A DNA stretch of 64,000 bases from Metellina segmentata (taxonomy: Eukaryota; Arthropoda; Arachnida; Araneae; Tetragnathidae): contig OX375877.1 of NCBI GenBank assembly GCA_947359465.1, positions 53,336,944-53,400,943 of the forward strand, given 5' to 3'. The notes beneath the pieces are model-generated. The model did no database searches, was not told the DNA's origin, and saw only the letters and a list, made by a program, of their open reading frames with translations. The position numbers were made by a program, and so were the translations under genes. Shown one piece after another: positions 37,680 through 49,879 of this stretch (the stretch's first letter is position 1; each line of letters opens with the position of its first letter).

Positions 37680-38070
37680 GTACTGGAGGATTTAAGGAAT
37701 GGGAACATTAAAATTACCTATACCCTTCGTGAAAACAATGAAATCGAGTTGTTGATTGGCGCTGATGTTATCGTTAAACTCTGGTTTGAGTATAATAGGA
37801 TAAAAAACTTGGTTGGATGGTAATCGGAATAAAGAATGATGCATATGAGAGAGGAATAGAATTATTTAAAGATAATGTTTTAACAGTGCTCTCTTTGCAT
37901 GTAAGTAATAATCTGTTAAGAGAACTGTAGGAACTTGATGTTTTAGGAATTAACGATACCATTGAAAATATTTCTAAAAAGGAAGAGTGTGTTGATTATT
38001 TAACAAACTTAAGCAGATATTTCGAGACTGATTTTTTCCGATTGCTGAAAAGGATGTTTTATTAAGTGTG
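37680..38070 (+). pseudogene. BEL/Pao retrotransposon pol fragment
   Basis: Two collinear pieces of a Pao-type polyprotein. The first, from ~37681, reads VLEDLRNGNIKITYTLRENN then EIELLIGADVIVKLW. It corresponds to the protease-adjacent region with the family's LIGAD motif. The second (~37899-38064) reads VSNNLLREL, a stop where Trp is usual, then ELDVLGINDTIENISKKEE, matching the W.LD.LGI.DPIE..SK.E block of BEL/Pao. A frame change lies between them. No LTRs recognised. Confidence 0.75.
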
Positions 38071-39528
38071 AAGGTTACTTTCTTTGTGCGTCTATTCTGT
38101 TCTATCATATCTAATTTTGCAAGTGCATTTCAAAGTAAATTAATCACTTGAAGATACACATCCCTATTTAAGAGTCTCTCCCTCCCATTTTTCATTCAAT
38201 TTTTAACTAACTATTAGGGTAACTTTTTGCAACAAATGCAACTTTTTTTTGCATGTGAAGTACTAAAATCAAAATTCCTCCTACATGGGGTGTATTGTAA
38301 GTGAGTTATAATCGCAACATAAATGCAACTTTCTGCATAAATGCAACTTTCTGCATAAATACAACTTTTTGCATAAATGCAACCACCTGCAACTTTTAAA
38401 AATTTAGCTTAAAATAATTAAAAGGAAATTACTGTTTCATTTTTTGCACCCTTTCCACTCTCCACGTAGGGACACACGAACGGACCGTCCGTGGTTCCAA
38501 TTACCGCAGGGGACCTGACCATAGTAAAGATAAGGACCAGATGCGCGCAACAAAGGGGGAAAGCTATTCTTCCATTTCTCCCGTCTTCAAGCGAAATCTG
38601 GTTGAAACCTCCCCGTCTGGAAAAGGCTAGGAATCCCCACAGAGCTTCGTTCTCAGTTTGTACACGCATTCGAACAGTACTATCGCACATCAAGTTGCAA
38701 TTATTTTGTTTATACTTCGTCTGACGTTGGTCTAGGTATAATTAAGGATAATTTAACTTGGTTAGTGTGATTATAATTCAATGTAACATATGTCAGTGAA
38801 AATATAAGTGCAAAAATTTGGTACCTACGTTTATTTATCGGCTTATCATAATAATTGCTGCGCCTAGTAATCATCTGTTTGTAGCACATATACAATTAAA
38901 TATTTACGAAATTTGAAATAAAAAACCGGCCAAGTTCGTGTTTGACCACGTAGTCAGTACTGGCTATACAAAATTCTTACAAAACATCTGAGCCAAAACT
39001 CTATGTATTTTAGAAATACAAATTTAATTTTACAGTTCCTTTATACGGAATTTCTATAAACTTTTTATAAATTCAATTACGTGATTAAGTGGGTCGATTA
39101 TTACTCGTAAACTTGGAAAGCCTACTTATCGCTGATAGCATAAATTCAAGACGAGTTCAATTTCTGTAGATCAATATTTATATGGTAACTAGCCACTACT
39201 TGGCCAGCATTGCGTTGCCCGTAACAGTTCTTTTCGTGGGGTCAGGTGAGACCACTGCTCGCTAACCCCCTTTGATTGATACGAAATCCCATTTGGTAAA
39301 CCAACACTACGAGCAACGCCTTGATGGCCTCGTCATTGCCAAATGCGGCCAAATTCGAATTGCGAAGAGATCCAATCGACATGATGTCACAATCACACAG
39401 GGGGCGGCATAATCGATATTGCACACAGGCGTTCAAACAAACAGCTAGCGGCGGGCCTGGCCACAAGGAGTAATGAAGTAGTAAGCACGTTCTTCAACTT
39501 TATAAACCAGCTTTACAATTTATTTTAG
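38071..39528. other. No recognised gene; minisatellite at 38317-38394
   Basis: A ~17 bp minisatellite (CATAAATGCAACTTTCTG, about five units) lies at 38317-38394. A GC-richer island at 38460-38740 has open frames on both strands with no recognised family. The minus-strand frame at 39242-39466 is likewise unassigned. Confidence 0.5.
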
Positions 39529-40655
39529 TGCGAGCCAACGGCCATGGGAACTGCTTCTAAAACACACTGATGGGAGGTCTCTACACGGTCTTTGTGAGAC
39601 AAGATGCAGTGCAACAATTGAGGCAGTGAAACCTATAACTGAAAAACTACCTGACGTTTTAAAGGCCCTTCAATGTGTAAAAAATCAGTAGTTTATCGTA
39701 AGAGGAAACGGCGGAAGAGTAAATGGATTCCTCAATTATTTTCAAAATTTGAAACTTTAATTCAGCTAAATATTTGGAAGGACATACTAGAGCAAATTAG
39801 TACAAGAAATTTAACCCTTCAATCATAATATATCTCCCTTGATATCGAAATGAATAACATTAAAGCGTTAACTGAAACAATAGATAAAGATTTAAGTAAA
39901 CAATGGTCTGTATAAATAGAGCTAAATAGACAGCTTCTATTATGGGTATAGATGCAGAATTTTCCAAAAAAAGAGGACGGAAAAGGAAGCTTTTGAAGTG
40001 GAAAGAGAAATGCCTAAAGTATTAGAAACCGAAGAAACAAAATTCAAAAGTTCAGTTTTTTATATAGTAATCAATAAAATAGTTTCTCAGTTATAATCAA
40101 GGTATGAGCAAATGAAAAAACATATGCAATGCATTCGAAGCCATATTAAAAATAAATTATAATTCTAATGACAACAACGCACCTAAAAAATTAATTGAAA
40201 GCTATCCAGATGATTTAAGCCACAATTTCATCAATGAAATTCAGATGTACAAGACCGTTCGCGAAGCTACTTTTTCACATTAACCCAAATTAGAAAATAA
40301 AGGTCTTCCACTCCCTTTAAATGATATCTATAGATTAAAATTGCAATCTATTCCCCCAGAACTTTGCATAGCTTTAAGAATTTTGTTTTCTCTTCCCATC
40401 ACTGTGGCTTCTGGTGAAAGGATTCAGTAAACTACCTATAATCAAAAATAATTTACGATCTGCTTTGGGCAAGGAAAAATTTGAATCATCTAAGAATATT
40501 TTCAATTGAGGCGTGCAATTGAGGCGTTCAATTGAGGCGATCAACTGGCGTGCAAAATTAGCTTCCTTTTTTGACGGCATCGATAAATTCATTAATTCGA
40601 ATAGAAGATGTACTGCTCCCTCCTCAGTACTCCAAAAGTTTTCGGAGTTTTGACT
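39529..40655 (+). pseudogene. hAT (ZMYM1-like) transposase pseudogene, second lineage
   Basis: Pieces in order: WELLLKHTDGRSLHGLCETR then CSATIEAVKPITEKLPDVL (equivalent to the family's L..T.W..R..A), KDILEQISTRNLTLQS, NNIKALTETIDKDLSKQW, DAEFSKKRGRKRK, IESYPDDLSHNFINEI, PPELCIALRILFSLPITVAS then GERIQ, a shifted KNNLRSALGKEK, and FFDGIDKFINSNRRCTAPSS. These follow the layout of hAT transposases of the ZMYM1 group. Numerous stops and frame changes. No inverted repeats identified. Confidence 0.82.
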
Positions 40656-41055
40656 AGTCTTCAGCGTCAAAGGTATGTTTTAGCATGGGTTTCTTACAAT
40701 CTTTCTATAGAGATATTTATTATAGTTTTCTGATTATACTTCGATATCCTTATCGAAGTCCTGCTCGATCTGAAGTTAAAAACACAAGCTTAAGTTAAAG
40801 TAAACACAACCTAGTTTATACTGTTTCTAATTATCACAATTTTCGCATAATTCGTCGTGAATTTATCTTAGCTCTGATGAAGCAATCATGTGCTCCTAGA
40901 CCAATGTTATTTATTCCTCTGATTCCAATTGTACACATCTTTCAACCTCAAGTATTACAAGGGTAGCAAAGAAACTGAAAATATCTGTACAGCTTAGGTA
41001 GCACAGTGAGCACATGTAGTTACATGAGTGAGCACATGTAGTCTTCTCTCACGAG
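40656..41055. other. No recognised feature
   Basis: AT-rich. GAGTGAGCACATGTAGT is duplicated near 41005-41042. Confidence 0.4.
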
Positions 41056-41290
41056 TCTTCGTTTGAAATGCTTGTTAAAATATGGGTGAGCTACATCAGT
41101 CTTGCCAATTTTTCAGTTCGTTGAAATTCATTGCATCGAAATTTAAGTTTAGAATTTTAAAAATTATGTTTTTGTTTTAGTCGCGATCCCCCTCTTAGCA
41201 CTCAGAAAATTCTCCTTAGTCTCAATTTGGGAATATGGTGACCGTCGTCACTGATCATTCTAAGGAGCATACTCTCGGGGTGATGGAAGT
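41056..41290. repeat. Dispersed repeat, copy 2 (~235 bp)
   Basis: Homologous, same orientation, to 35189-35430, with scattered substitutions and small indels. Both copies lie close to hAT fragments. Confidence 0.85.
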
Positions 41291-41595
41291 ATACATTTTG
41301 CTGAATGATTGGTTGAATAACATCTTTTAGTTTGTCACTTGAGGAACAAGAATGCATGTATCGCTTTAAAAACATTCAAACCTCTTTGCAGGAACGATAA
41401 CACTTTACCACATACCACATGGGTGCATAAGCTTCTAAAATAAATTCTGAAACAATTTTTAAGTTCATTTAAGGATTCACGCACGTAGGCACTCGCCAAC
41501 AGAAGGGGGGGGGGCAATTCAGCTTACGTCTGAAATGGATGAATCCCATCACATATAGTCTTCTCTCACTTCAGATGAATCCCATCACATCTGAA
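41291..41595. other. No gene; inverted repeat at 41545-41610
   Basis: ATCCCATCACATATAGTCTTCTCTCACTTC followed by its near-complement GAAGTGAGAGAAGACTTCAT forms a local hairpin. A G10 run lies near 41505. Confidence 0.55.
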
Positions 41596-42365
41596 GTGAG
41601 AGAAGACTTCATGGGCAATTCAATAAAAGATACTAAGGCTAATACTTTATTTCATGTCACTGAGGATGTGATGATTAGACTTGGTTTACGATTTCAAAAA
41701 GTTAGAGGACACTGATTTAATTGAGCTCGGAATATGTGTGGTCATTTAAATGGTGTCAAAAAGCTCATTAAAGATGTTCAACCAAAATTTTTATTTGTTC
41801 ATTGTAACAACTATTCCTTGGACTTGTGTCACCAATAAGCATCTAGGACTTTTTCACTACTTTTTGAAGGCTTGAGTGCAGGAACAAAAGAATCTGCTGA
41901 ACTCTTAGGTTTGAAGCTGCCACAGTCATCTCGAAAAAGAAAGCTTCTATGTCGGTATGAATACTCCAGCAATTCTGAAAGTTTCACCCCCGCCAACATC
42001 AATAAAACTGTTGGCCTTCGAAAATGCTTGTTTGAAGTGGTTGACACAGTAACCACCAAAATTGAAAAACGATTCCATCAACAAGGAATGGTGAATCTTG
42101 TCAAATTAGAAGTGCTTAAGAAGATGCAGCAAAAGAAGAAATTTAAAAAGGTACTTCCTTTCAAGAAAAATTGTGTGTTCATGCAAGTGAATTCGATCTG
42201 GAAAAATTGGAACCCCAGTTGGTTCTGTTATCTAGTGTAATAAAAGAAAAGTTTGTGTCAACATTTGATATCTGCCAGAAGTTGGCGGCAGAGTCGAGTG
42301 TAATTAGGGAGCTTATGGATGAAGTGTCTAAACTTGTTGAATTAATCTCCATTGCTCCTGCTCAG
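41596..42365 (+). pseudogene. hAT-type transposase pseudogene, third lineage
   Basis: Reading across frames: NMCGHLNGVKKLIKDVQPKF then LFVHCNNYSLDLC, corresponding to the family's NM.G..NGV...I......F.HC..H.LNL. It is followed by an open stretch (41872-42240) with GTKESAELLGLKLPQSSRKR and VGLRKCLFEVVDTVTTKIEK then RF, and in a third frame FDLEKLEPQLVLLSSVIKEK. Stops and frame changes break it. The 41990-42095 segment is duplicated at 43897-43996. The host-like open stretch is only a surviving part of the transposon gene. Confidence 0.78.
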
Positions 42366-43875
42366 GCACGTGCCAACAGGGGGGGCAGGGGGGTTTTAAG
42401 CCCCCCCCCCTGTCACTGAGGAGAAGGGGCGAAAGGTATATTTCGCCCCCCCACACAATCAAGGAACATTTTTAAAATTTTAACTTTAAAAGTAACATTA
42501 AAACAGTGCCGTTAAAACAACTTTGATTTCTAATTTCATTTCCTGTCACGATAGTTAAAGCTAACCCCCTTAACACAATTCTCTACAGAGACCAGTCCCC
42601 TTACATCCCTCTTTCCTTTCAGTCTTTTCTCCAATAGGTCAATATATCTTCCCATCCCCTTTCACCTTTGAACTCAAGCGAACACTTTCCTTTCAAATCG
42701 CCTGTCTAAGAAAAAATTACTTCTTCGTTTCACTACCTTCTTACCATTGAAAGTACCAAAAAATTAAATTCTTCCTTTGAATGCGTGGAGTAAAGTGGCC
42801 CAGTGTATCGCTTTCTATTGCTTGCTTATCGTTTTTTTTTTTACGACTTCAAAGTGGTTCTGTTCTACTCCCAAAATGAATGCACGTGGTGCTCGAACTT
42901 GAATGCCACGAGATGACTATCTATTTTCGAAGAAATTGCTGTATAGTGGCTTCACCCCCTAGACCCTTCAGGGCTCGAACATGTCTTTGACGGGCAAACG
43001 ATTCCGCGATCACCTTTCTTTTGGGTGCCCACTTGGACAGTTTCGAAAAAAACGATTGATTTTTATGACCGACTGACGGATTGGATGTTAGGGTTTTATG
43101 GCACTAGGTCCCAAAGTGGACAAGAAGCGCCATACCAACTGACGGAAATGTCGTTTGAAGTTAAGGGCATTCAACAAATCGCAACAAATCTGACATTGCT
43201 TTTATTTTGATTATTTACAATATAGGGTCTTTTAAATTGTCGGCTTTCTTATTTGAAGTAAATACGGGTAACTGCCTGAGAGTGAACTGTCCTGAATTTT
43301 TTCCTGATGGATTGTTCAGCCTTTTTACTGGGGGTACAGTTCATACATTTCGGGAGAACTCCCCCACCCCCCACCTCCATTCAACAAACCTTGTTCCGTC
43401 TATGCTCGCTCCCCCCCCCCTTCTCCAAAACGTTGGCACGTCCCTGTCCTGTTCTGCAGCTTCAGCCGAACCGAATGAAAACGTATTTGCGCACAAACAT
43501 GACTCAAAAACGGTTAACACATATCCTACTCCTTAATATTTATGACTCCCACACTGCAAAAATCAATCACTCTTTTGTTAAAGAATTTGTGAGTAGAACT
43601 GCTTTGAGAAAAGGTGTATTTGGCATTTAAATAATGTTGCAATAAATTTTTGGCACAAAACTGGTTGTAGGGACGACGACAGCTTGTTACCACCTTACAC
43701 GAAGAAATAAATTAAAATAAAATCTAAAATCACTTTTATTGTACAAACGTGATGCACAATGAACGAACATAAAAATGAAAGAAAGAAGTGATTGAACAAG
43801 TAAATCAACATATATCTATCAAGTTTGTTGAGCTCGGTTACAGTGCAAGATTGGATTTGCATATTAGACAGTTCT
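42366..43875. other. No recognised gene; G/C homopolymer hairpin
   Basis: GGGGGGCAGGGGGG, TTTTAAG, then CCCCCCCCCC (42378-42409) forms a G/C hairpin; further C-rich runs lie at 43363-43380 and 43411-43425. Two open frames (43207-43536 and 43307-43630, plus) have no recognised domain. Confidence 0.45.
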
Positions 43876-44035
43876 AACTTTCAGTTGGGTACCGCCAACA
43901 TCAATAAAACTGTTGGCCTTCGAAAATGCTTGTTTGAAGTGGTTGACACAGTAACCACCAAAATTGAAAAACGATTCCATCAACCAGGAATTGTGTGATT
44001 CCAATTCCATACCCAACTGAAAGTTGGGTACCGCC
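43876..44035. repeat. Duplicated hAT piece between inverted flanks
   Basis: The segment 43897-43996 copies the hAT pseudogene at 41990-42095 almost exactly. ACTTTCAGTTGGGTACCGCC precedes it and CCCAACTGAAAGTTGGGTAC follows it, so the flanks form a partial inverted repeat. Confidence 0.8.
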
Positions 44036-44819
44036 ACACTGGTAAATAAGGAAAAATTAATGCTTGATTAGTTTTTGTGTCCTCGAGCCTATGATAATTT
44101 TGAGTTTCACACTTACCTTAATTTGAAGAATAACATACAGACGATATTATCTTCGTTGTTGTATAAATATCATTAATTTAAACTTCTGTTGGTTAAACTC
44201 TTATAAATTGCAAGAAATTGGTAAAATTGAAGGTAGAAGTTTACGTTGAGTGCCAATAACAGAGCATTCTGCTTGATGTCTTGTAGTCGCCGCTTTGGAG
44301 TAACTCGTTTTTATTGCATTAGCTCGTAAAACAAGTCCCTGCAGGTAACTCATATTCAATTGTATTACTCTCAGAATTAACTTGTAAATGATACCGGAGC
44401 TGTATTAGTTACTCAAGTGTCTGTAGCTGCAACAGTGATTTCAAGTGGATAAGTTAAACTCAATGCCGTGAACGGAAATATTCGAAGGTCAAATAATATA
44501 CACTGGTGAAATAAATTAAGAGAATTTGCATATTTTATCGAATTACATGAAAAGAACTGAACTGAATGTAAAACCACTGCTTCTAGACAAAAATGTAAAT
44601 TTTGTACGTCAAATACGTAAGCGTACACGTGTGTGTAGACAGAGCCAGTAGAGAAACAGGCTTTATAAGCGCGTGTAAGTTAAGACGCATTTCGTTCGCT
44701 AGCACACCTCGGCGAATTTCTTGGTGTTATTTTGCAACAATCGGTTAATTTCAAATTGTAACAGTAAAAATGAGTAACCACCAACGTTTAGATGATGGAA
44801 TGAGGTGGCGAATTGTGCT
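44036..44819. other. No recognised gene
   Basis: A minus-strand open frame at 44413-44628 has no recognised domain. Confidence 0.4.
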
Positions 44820-45085
44820 AATATAACTGCTAATTAAAATGACTGGTAAATATATCCGAAGTAGGGCTTTTAAAACAAAGTTTCACTACAACGACGGTCC
44901 CTTTCAGTGAAGTCCTTCCATATTAATTAAACGGAACTACTTATTTTTAAGGATTAAAACCTTTTATATTTTGGGATCAAAAATAAGCATTTACAAGTTA
45001 AGTACAAGCTTTAAGTAAAAAGACAACGTATTGCTTTTGAGTAACGGCAGCGAACCCCCGTATCCTGCCGCGCATTCCTTTCCAC
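44820..45085. repeat. Dispersed repeat, copy B
   Basis: Homologous to 36091-36365 over ~250 bp, including the GTAACGGCAGCGAACCCCC end. Confidence 0.88.
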
Positions 45086-45923
45086 CCAGGGAGAAAACGT
45101 CCCCCTCCAACTTGAAGGTCGATGGCCTTAACGGCATCTTGTTAGATCGCCCCCATCTGAATCTAACACTTTCTTTTCCGACATCTCCCTCGGAAAAAAA
45201 GGCGAGAACGTGTTACGAACACGCCCTGAATAGGGGCTCCTAGCCGCTCGCGAAACGTAACCATTACACTTGTAAACCATTTATTTTTTATATTTCTTGA
45301 AGACTGAAAAAAAAATCCTTTTATGGTATTCTCAGAATCTTTTATGTGTAGGGTCATTCCACGCAAAATGAGCAAATCGGCTGTGGCTGACACATCACCG
45401 ATTTTAATGAAAAATAATTTTTAAATAGATCACTAGAGCTCAGATTTTGCATATCCTTTTTTCAGCCCCTAATGTTGATAGAAATCCGTATGGAGTGTTT
45501 TTTTAGCAATTTGCAACCACGAAACCCGAATTTATTTTGCATATTTCGGACCATTTTGCCTATTTGGAGTTTTTTGCATGTTCTTTAAAAAAAAAATTGA
45601 AAAAATTTATATATATTAGGTAGCCACACCAGGAAGGAGAGTGGGGCACAAAAAAAATGCAAAAAACTTCCAAAATATTTTTTTTGAGAATAGATATGAC
45701 GTATCTCTGTAAAACACCACACACCAAAAATGAGTTATAGTAGTTGCAAGTTTTTACAAATATTTTCCCACAAAAGGTGTTCATGAGCAATAGTTATCTC
45801 AACACTGAATATTTATATAACGGTACATGCATATGGAACAGTTTTTATAGACAACCAACTCTTCAAAATCACTTATCAACTATTGTACATATCTTATAAT
45901 TTTTATAATTGAGATATTTTGTA
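45086..45923. other. No recognised gene
   Basis: Open frames at 45031-45243 (+), 45163-45393 (-) and 45560-45790 (-) show no family motif. Confidence 0.4.
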
Positions 45924-46525
45924 CTACCCTATGATGCAATCATACATAAATTTTCTGAAAGTTATTACATCAAATTCAACTAGCAAGGATACATTGTTAC
46001 ATTTTTTACATGCATAATAACAAATAAAAACTCCACAGTTCATGTCATCATTTTGATTTATGTGAGGGGGAGATAAAATGTCAATGTTATAGATGAATTA
46101 AAGAATGAATTGAATATTTCCCTCCATACACTAATTATGTCTGAACAATTTTTACTAGGAGCTTTGTTAAAAGGCTCATAAAACTCAAATACATATTTTT
46201 CAGTATCAACAAATAACAACACCCAGTGACTATCAAGGTTAGTAGGGGAAAAAATGTTTGCTTTAAGTACAGTACCAATTTGAAAGAATTAAAATTTTTT
46301 TTTGCTTTGTGAAAGTGCAGCTGAAGATACGGACTCAATAAACATAAAACGGATTGAATTTTCTATAAGTTTATAAAGAAAAGAATATACTATTGTATCA
46401 TCTAGCCATCCCCTTTTAAAGTACTTAGATGCTTGAAATAAAATGCTTTCTTCTAATGTTACATCTACATCTAATGACTTAGGCATAAAATTTGTAGGTT
46501 CTATACCATTCACTTTGACTACCAT
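45924..46525 (-). pseudogene. Ulp1-type (C48) cysteine protease, frameshifted
   Basis: Three frames joined end to end give a C48 peptidase core. The first piece (46525 to ~46300) has KYFKRGWLDDTIVYSFLYKL, the entry motif W-L-D-D. The second (to ~46070) has NLDSHWVLLFVDTEKYVFEF, carrying the catalytic His and the adjacent beta hairpin. The third has NQNDDMNCGVFICYYACK, with the catalytic Cys in the expected D-x-N-C-G-V-F context, ending at a stop at 45924. The shifts fall at an A9 tract (~46300) and near 46070. Ulp1 proteases remove SUMO-like modifiers and are also carried by several large DNA transposons. Given the surroundings a transposon origin is likelier than a host SENP gene. The upstream part is not recognisable. 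Confidence 0.78.
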
Positions 46526-47374
46526 ATTTGAAGAATTAGTTTCATCAGTATGATTACATTAAAAAAAATTAGACACAAGACTCTGCAAATTGATTATATT
46601 TTAGTTTTATCAGTTCTAGAAACGTATAAAATCCAAAAATTGTTTTACAATTTTTTATAAAAGACAAACTGCAATCTACGAAAACCTTTTTAGTACATTT
46701 TGGTCTGGGTCAGTATCCTAGATTTTACTGCTACAAATGTCGACATCATAACTTAGCTCCACCGAAATGGAAAAATTTTGTTTTTTAATCATAGTTACCC
46801 AACCAGAAAATCATAAAATGACGGATTGGAATGCGCAGAACTGCTTTTACAAAAGAGATTTTTTCATATATCTTAAGAAAGTATCGATATTTTTTTGCAT
46901 TGTTCTTGATTAAAATGTGACTGAAGCTGGTGTTTAAGATAGATAAATTATATTTGAATATTTTTCGTACAAAACGGATTATAATCTTCTGCACTTTACT
47001 AATTAGAAACGTTTCCTAAATTAAATTAATACATTTCGAAGGTAAGTTGCTATATAATGATTATACATGTTTATTGATGTGTAATAAAAATTAATTACAG
47101 TCAGTTATTGATTTTGTGATAATAAACCAGTATCTATTCAGCCAAAAATCTTTGAAATGGCATTTAAAAGTAGGTTAAAAATTTTATAAAAGATGAGAGG
47201 CAAATTCTTTATTCTCCAGAATAATAACATGTTACTGACGTTTAGATACTGATTCTATTATATTACTACATTTCCATTAGTCAAATTTTGTAGAACTATA
47301 ATTAAATCCGTAATTCACATCACAATCTGAATGTTGCCGTGGAAGTGTAGGTTTTATGGCGCAAGATCCAGAAA
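46526..47374. other. No recognised gene
   Basis: May hold the decayed upstream part of the element that carried the protease. The minus-strand open frame 46785-46994 has no identifiable domain. Confidence 0.4.
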
Positions 47375-47530
47375 AGGATTGTGGAAGTTTGGAGAGTGGG
47401 GTGTCATCTCAGGTGTTGCCTCGCGATCTGACCATGGTTCAAAATTACATTTTGTCCTCGATTCTTTCCCGTTGGGATTGATCCCGGACCGTCGTTAACA
47501 GTACGACGCCAATTGAAATACCTACAATCT
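47375..47530 (+). mobile_element. SINE body and tail, first family
   Basis: GTGGAAGTTTGGAGAGTGGG, CATCTCAGGTGTTGCCTCG, CTGACCATGGTTCAAAATTA and TTGGGATTGATCCCGGACCG in the standard order. The head is replaced by GGTTTTATGGCGCAAGATCC. Confidence 0.75.
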
Positions 47531-49870
47531 GAATGCTTAGTCTTTTCAAAAGTGCTGTCAAGCAGTCTAAATCAGGTCTTGATTGTTGCGGTTCTTGCTA
47601 AGATCGGATGGAAAAATTGTACAATTAAAATCGATGCATACTCCATTCCTTGATATTTTAAATGCAAAACTAGTTGAATGTAGCACTGGGATAAGGATAA
47701 GAGTTTTTTGATTAGTGAAAGCCATGTTGAAAACATTCTGAACATTTTTCTATTTGAAATGTTTAATGTAATTCAAAGTAAACACTATATTCACTGTACT
47801 TTACTCGAGCACTAATTAGTTATTCAGGAGCTTGACAAATTCTTTTATATACCAATTTTTCAAATCAAGGATCGTCTTTTTTAGTATTACTCAAAAAATG
47901 TTTTTATATTTAATAAATTATCTATTCATGTATGAATCCTATTTAATTTTGTTAATTAAATAATTTTTTTTCTATACTGTTGGTAATCTTTCAACCAAAA
48001 AAGGTGTCCCAATTATGCGCCTCTGTGATAGTTATTTTCTTAAAGATACATCCAATATCTGGGTGACATGAGGTGAATATGCATTACCTACAATATAGAT
48101 TACCATTAACTATTTTATAAAATATAATGGAAACTTCATTAAAAGGTTAAATTTTAGATTGCGTGTATATTCTTTTCCAGATCTTTGAAGACTATTTACC
48201 TGTTAGGCTAAAATAATTCTTGTACTCAAATTTGTAAGTTTTTCAAACCATGCTGTTTGAATTTTACATATAAACCTAGCAAAGGGATGTGTACAGGGAA
48301 TGCTTTAATTTTATAAATTAAAATTATTTTTCATAAAAATTTTAAAATATGACACTAGAAAATATTCTTTACTATAATAAATGAATAGGCCATATGTCAC
48401 CATCTATTGATTTTCACTGAAAATGTGAAGATACCTGTTTTTCTTTCCTTGTAAGAACTGCGTTTTGTGTAATACTGTGTGCTGATCCTTTAAATGACAA
48501 AAATCCTATTCAAGGGATTTTAAATCGATTAAAAAAAAAAAGGTGTTCTTCTGAATACTTAAGTGGTTACTTAATACAGCAAAATAAATAAAACATTTTT
48601 AAGTGCACATTGTGTTTAAAAATTTAAGGTTTTTTTTAGTTTCTGCTTAGAACCACATTATGTATATTGTAAATCTACTAACCATTCTTTTATACATTTT
48701 ACACTTCTATGCCAAAAAATATAAAAATGAAAGTAATGAATCAATATTAAGAGCAGCTGTTAAAATGAAAATTGTTGAGAAAAAAAATTCCTTAACATTA
48801 ATGTTGGTATTAAATTTCTTTTGGGTTGGTTTTTTATTCTGCAAGGGCCATGCAGTTTTGCAAAGTTCATCATCACTTCTAAGGATGTACAAGATTAAAT
48901 TCACTTTGGACTAAATAATAAAGCACATATTAACATTTTATTGCTACTTTTTTAGCCATAACATCTTTTAATACCCAAATTACTTTCATGAAGAGCCTCC
49001 ATCCTGGAATCCAGATTTGTGTATTCTATTTTACCATGTTAAGTACCCAAGCTATTTGAATATAATTAAAAAAATTAAGAACTTTATTGTATCTGCTCTT
49101 TAGCTCTGTTTCAAAAATCTTTGAACAAAAATACCAGAAATGTGCTTTAATGATTAATTACTTAAACAATAGATCTTGCTTGGAATTTAAAATTTTATTT
49201 TAGTGTTGTGGGTTGTGTTTGTATGGTGCAAGGACCAAATTTAATCATACAGCACCAGGCATACAATATCAAGTAATGGATATAGATACACAACCATAGT
49301 TTTACGTACACGAGAGAAATACATCCAGGAAGGCATTGAACTTGTGCCGCCTACAACTTGGAGGTTTATATGACAGTGGACATACCCACAACCTTAGTGT
49401 CGTGGGAATAAATTATTGAAAAAAAAATACTAGCCCAAAGAATAAAAGTTGACAAATATATCCGAAATATTCTCCAAAAATAAAAAGCGCATATAGTATA
49501 ATATACATTTGAGATCCACAATGCAAATTAACAGAAAGAAAATTCAGTGACAAACAGATAGTTGGGAGTAGAGGCTAAAATGGGAAATACAGGTCTTTTC
49601 AAGCAAAATAAATTCTTGATAATTCATAACATGTATCAAGGCATTTGGGCTCATATTTAGTCAAAGCATTCTTGTTTTCACCTAAAAAGAACCCATAATT
49701 AAGGAATTTATTGAGATATTTTAAACATATTTAACTAATCAGCAAAAGCATTTACAACAGCAAGAAAATTTTCATTTTTGTGGTGTTTGCAAAGGCTGCA
49801 AAAAAAATTAATTAAAGAAACATACATCACATCTGTTAGAAAAAGGAATGATTTTTAAACAAATAGTCTC
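47531..49870. other. No recognised gene; possible SINE at 49205-49410
   Basis: On the minus strand 49205-49410 has CACAAGTTCAATGCCTTCC (weak B box) and ends TTGTATGGTGCAAGGACC, resembling the GGTTTTATGGCGCAAG motif at 47340 and a similar one at 43090. It may be another SINE family. The rest is AT-rich with no recognised coding motif. Confidence 0.4.
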
Positions 49871-49879
49871 AATTAATTT

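Noticed and set aside
41872..42240. Host nuclear gene of 122 codons
   Set aside because: Collinear with hAT transposase motifs before and after it in other frames; it is the open part of a transposon pseudogene.
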